This document shows positions 5,267 through 5,418 of a stretch of 5,418 nt of DNA, piece by piece. This DNA is from Candidatus Shapirobacteria bacterium UBA1435. Its GTDB lineage: Bacteria; Patescibacteriota; Microgenomatia; UBA12405. The stretch is from assembly GCA_002329385.1 (NCBI GenBank), contig DCTR01000044.1, forward strand, positions 1 through 5,418. Direction: 5' to 3'. Made by a program: the position numbers and the translations under genes. The notes beneath the pieces were generated by a model. The model had not been told where the DNA came from and searched no databases. It saw only the letters and a list, made by a program, of their open reading frames with translations. The stretch's first letter is position 1, and every line of letters starts with the position of its first letter.

Positions 5267-5418
5267 ATGAAAAACCCAAATCTAAACAAAATTATCTTTA
5301 TCACCATCGTCAGCCTTGTCAGCATTGCTGTCGTCATTGCTTTAGCCTGGAAACTCTATTCCACTCGCCGGCAATCCATTACTCCCACCACTCCGCAAAC
5401 CAGTCAGGCCAGTGATCG
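5267..5418 (+). CDS. N-terminally anchored protein with Pro/Thr linker (3' partial)
   Basis: An ATG one base after the preceding stop opens a frame of 50 complete codons that runs off the right edge. It has a short Lys/Asn-rich start (MKNPNLNK), a hydrophobic helix at about residues 9-28, then a basic stop-transfer patch (KLYSTRR, 29-35). After that comes a Pro/Thr/Ser/Gln-rich stretch (ITPTTPQTSQAS, 38-49). This arrangement of anchor followed by linker suggests a third surface protein in the same transcription unit, with the C-terminus outside. Only the anchor is visible, so no function can be assigned. There is no Shine-Dalgarno sequence; the 1-base spacing suggests coupled translation. Confidence 0.75.
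   Translation, partial: MKNPNLNKIIFITIVSLVSIAVVIALAWKLYSTRRQSITPTTPQTSQASD

Noticed and set aside
5240..5300. Frameshift that would extend the last Ig-like domain past 5265
   Set aside because: The following bases code for the next gene's start and helix, and reading on past the stop in the same frame gives no strand-like continuation.

Overview
The window looks like a chromosomal segment from a Candidate Phyla Radiation (Patescibacteria) bacterium, most likely of the Microgenomates group. The grounds are the short PilN/PilO-type proteins packed head to tail, the membrane-anchored surface proteins with Pro/Thr-rich stalks and Ig-like or FN3-like domains, and the absence of recognisable Shine-Dalgarno sites. 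This assignment is inferred from gene style and was not tested by any search. TGA is not needed as a sense codon in any gene, so the standard bacterial code fits.

Layout: every supported gene is on the + strand. Bases 2-805 are the C-terminal half of a MurJ-type lipid II flippase, cut by the left window edge. After a 48-base gap with a candidate promoter, a compact cluster follows. It holds a PilN-like protein (854-1426), a PilO-like protein (1427-2065) and an 81-residue single-pass membrane protein (2052-2297). Next comes a 463-residue modular surface protein with membrane segments at both ends (2299-3690). After a 42-base gap with a second candidate promoter there is a 510-residue, cysteine-rich, N-terminally anchored surface protein (3733-5265). 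Last is the start of another anchored protein (5267 to the right edge).

How the genes may work together: PilN and PilO form the inner-membrane alignment complex of type IV pili. The small protein sits where PilP is found in classical pil operons. The downstream proteins carry domains typical of extracellular stalks and adhesins, joined by Pro/Thr linkers. The tight spacing (0-base gap, 14-base overlap, 1-base gap, then 42 bases, then 1 base) suggests co-expression of a pilus assembly platform with cell-surface proteins. A natural hypothesis is a surface attachment apparatus, but the sequence does not prove a joint function.

Most notable for follow-up are: the cysteine-rich domain of the 510-residue protein, which I do not recognise; the N-terminal anchor motif shared by the two surface proteins; a sortase-like PPQSG motif before the C-terminal membrane segment of the 463-residue protein; and an Ig-like domain that appears to stop early at 5265. 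No RNA genes, CRISPR arrays, insertion sequences, clear terminators or gene-free stretches over 300 bases were seen.
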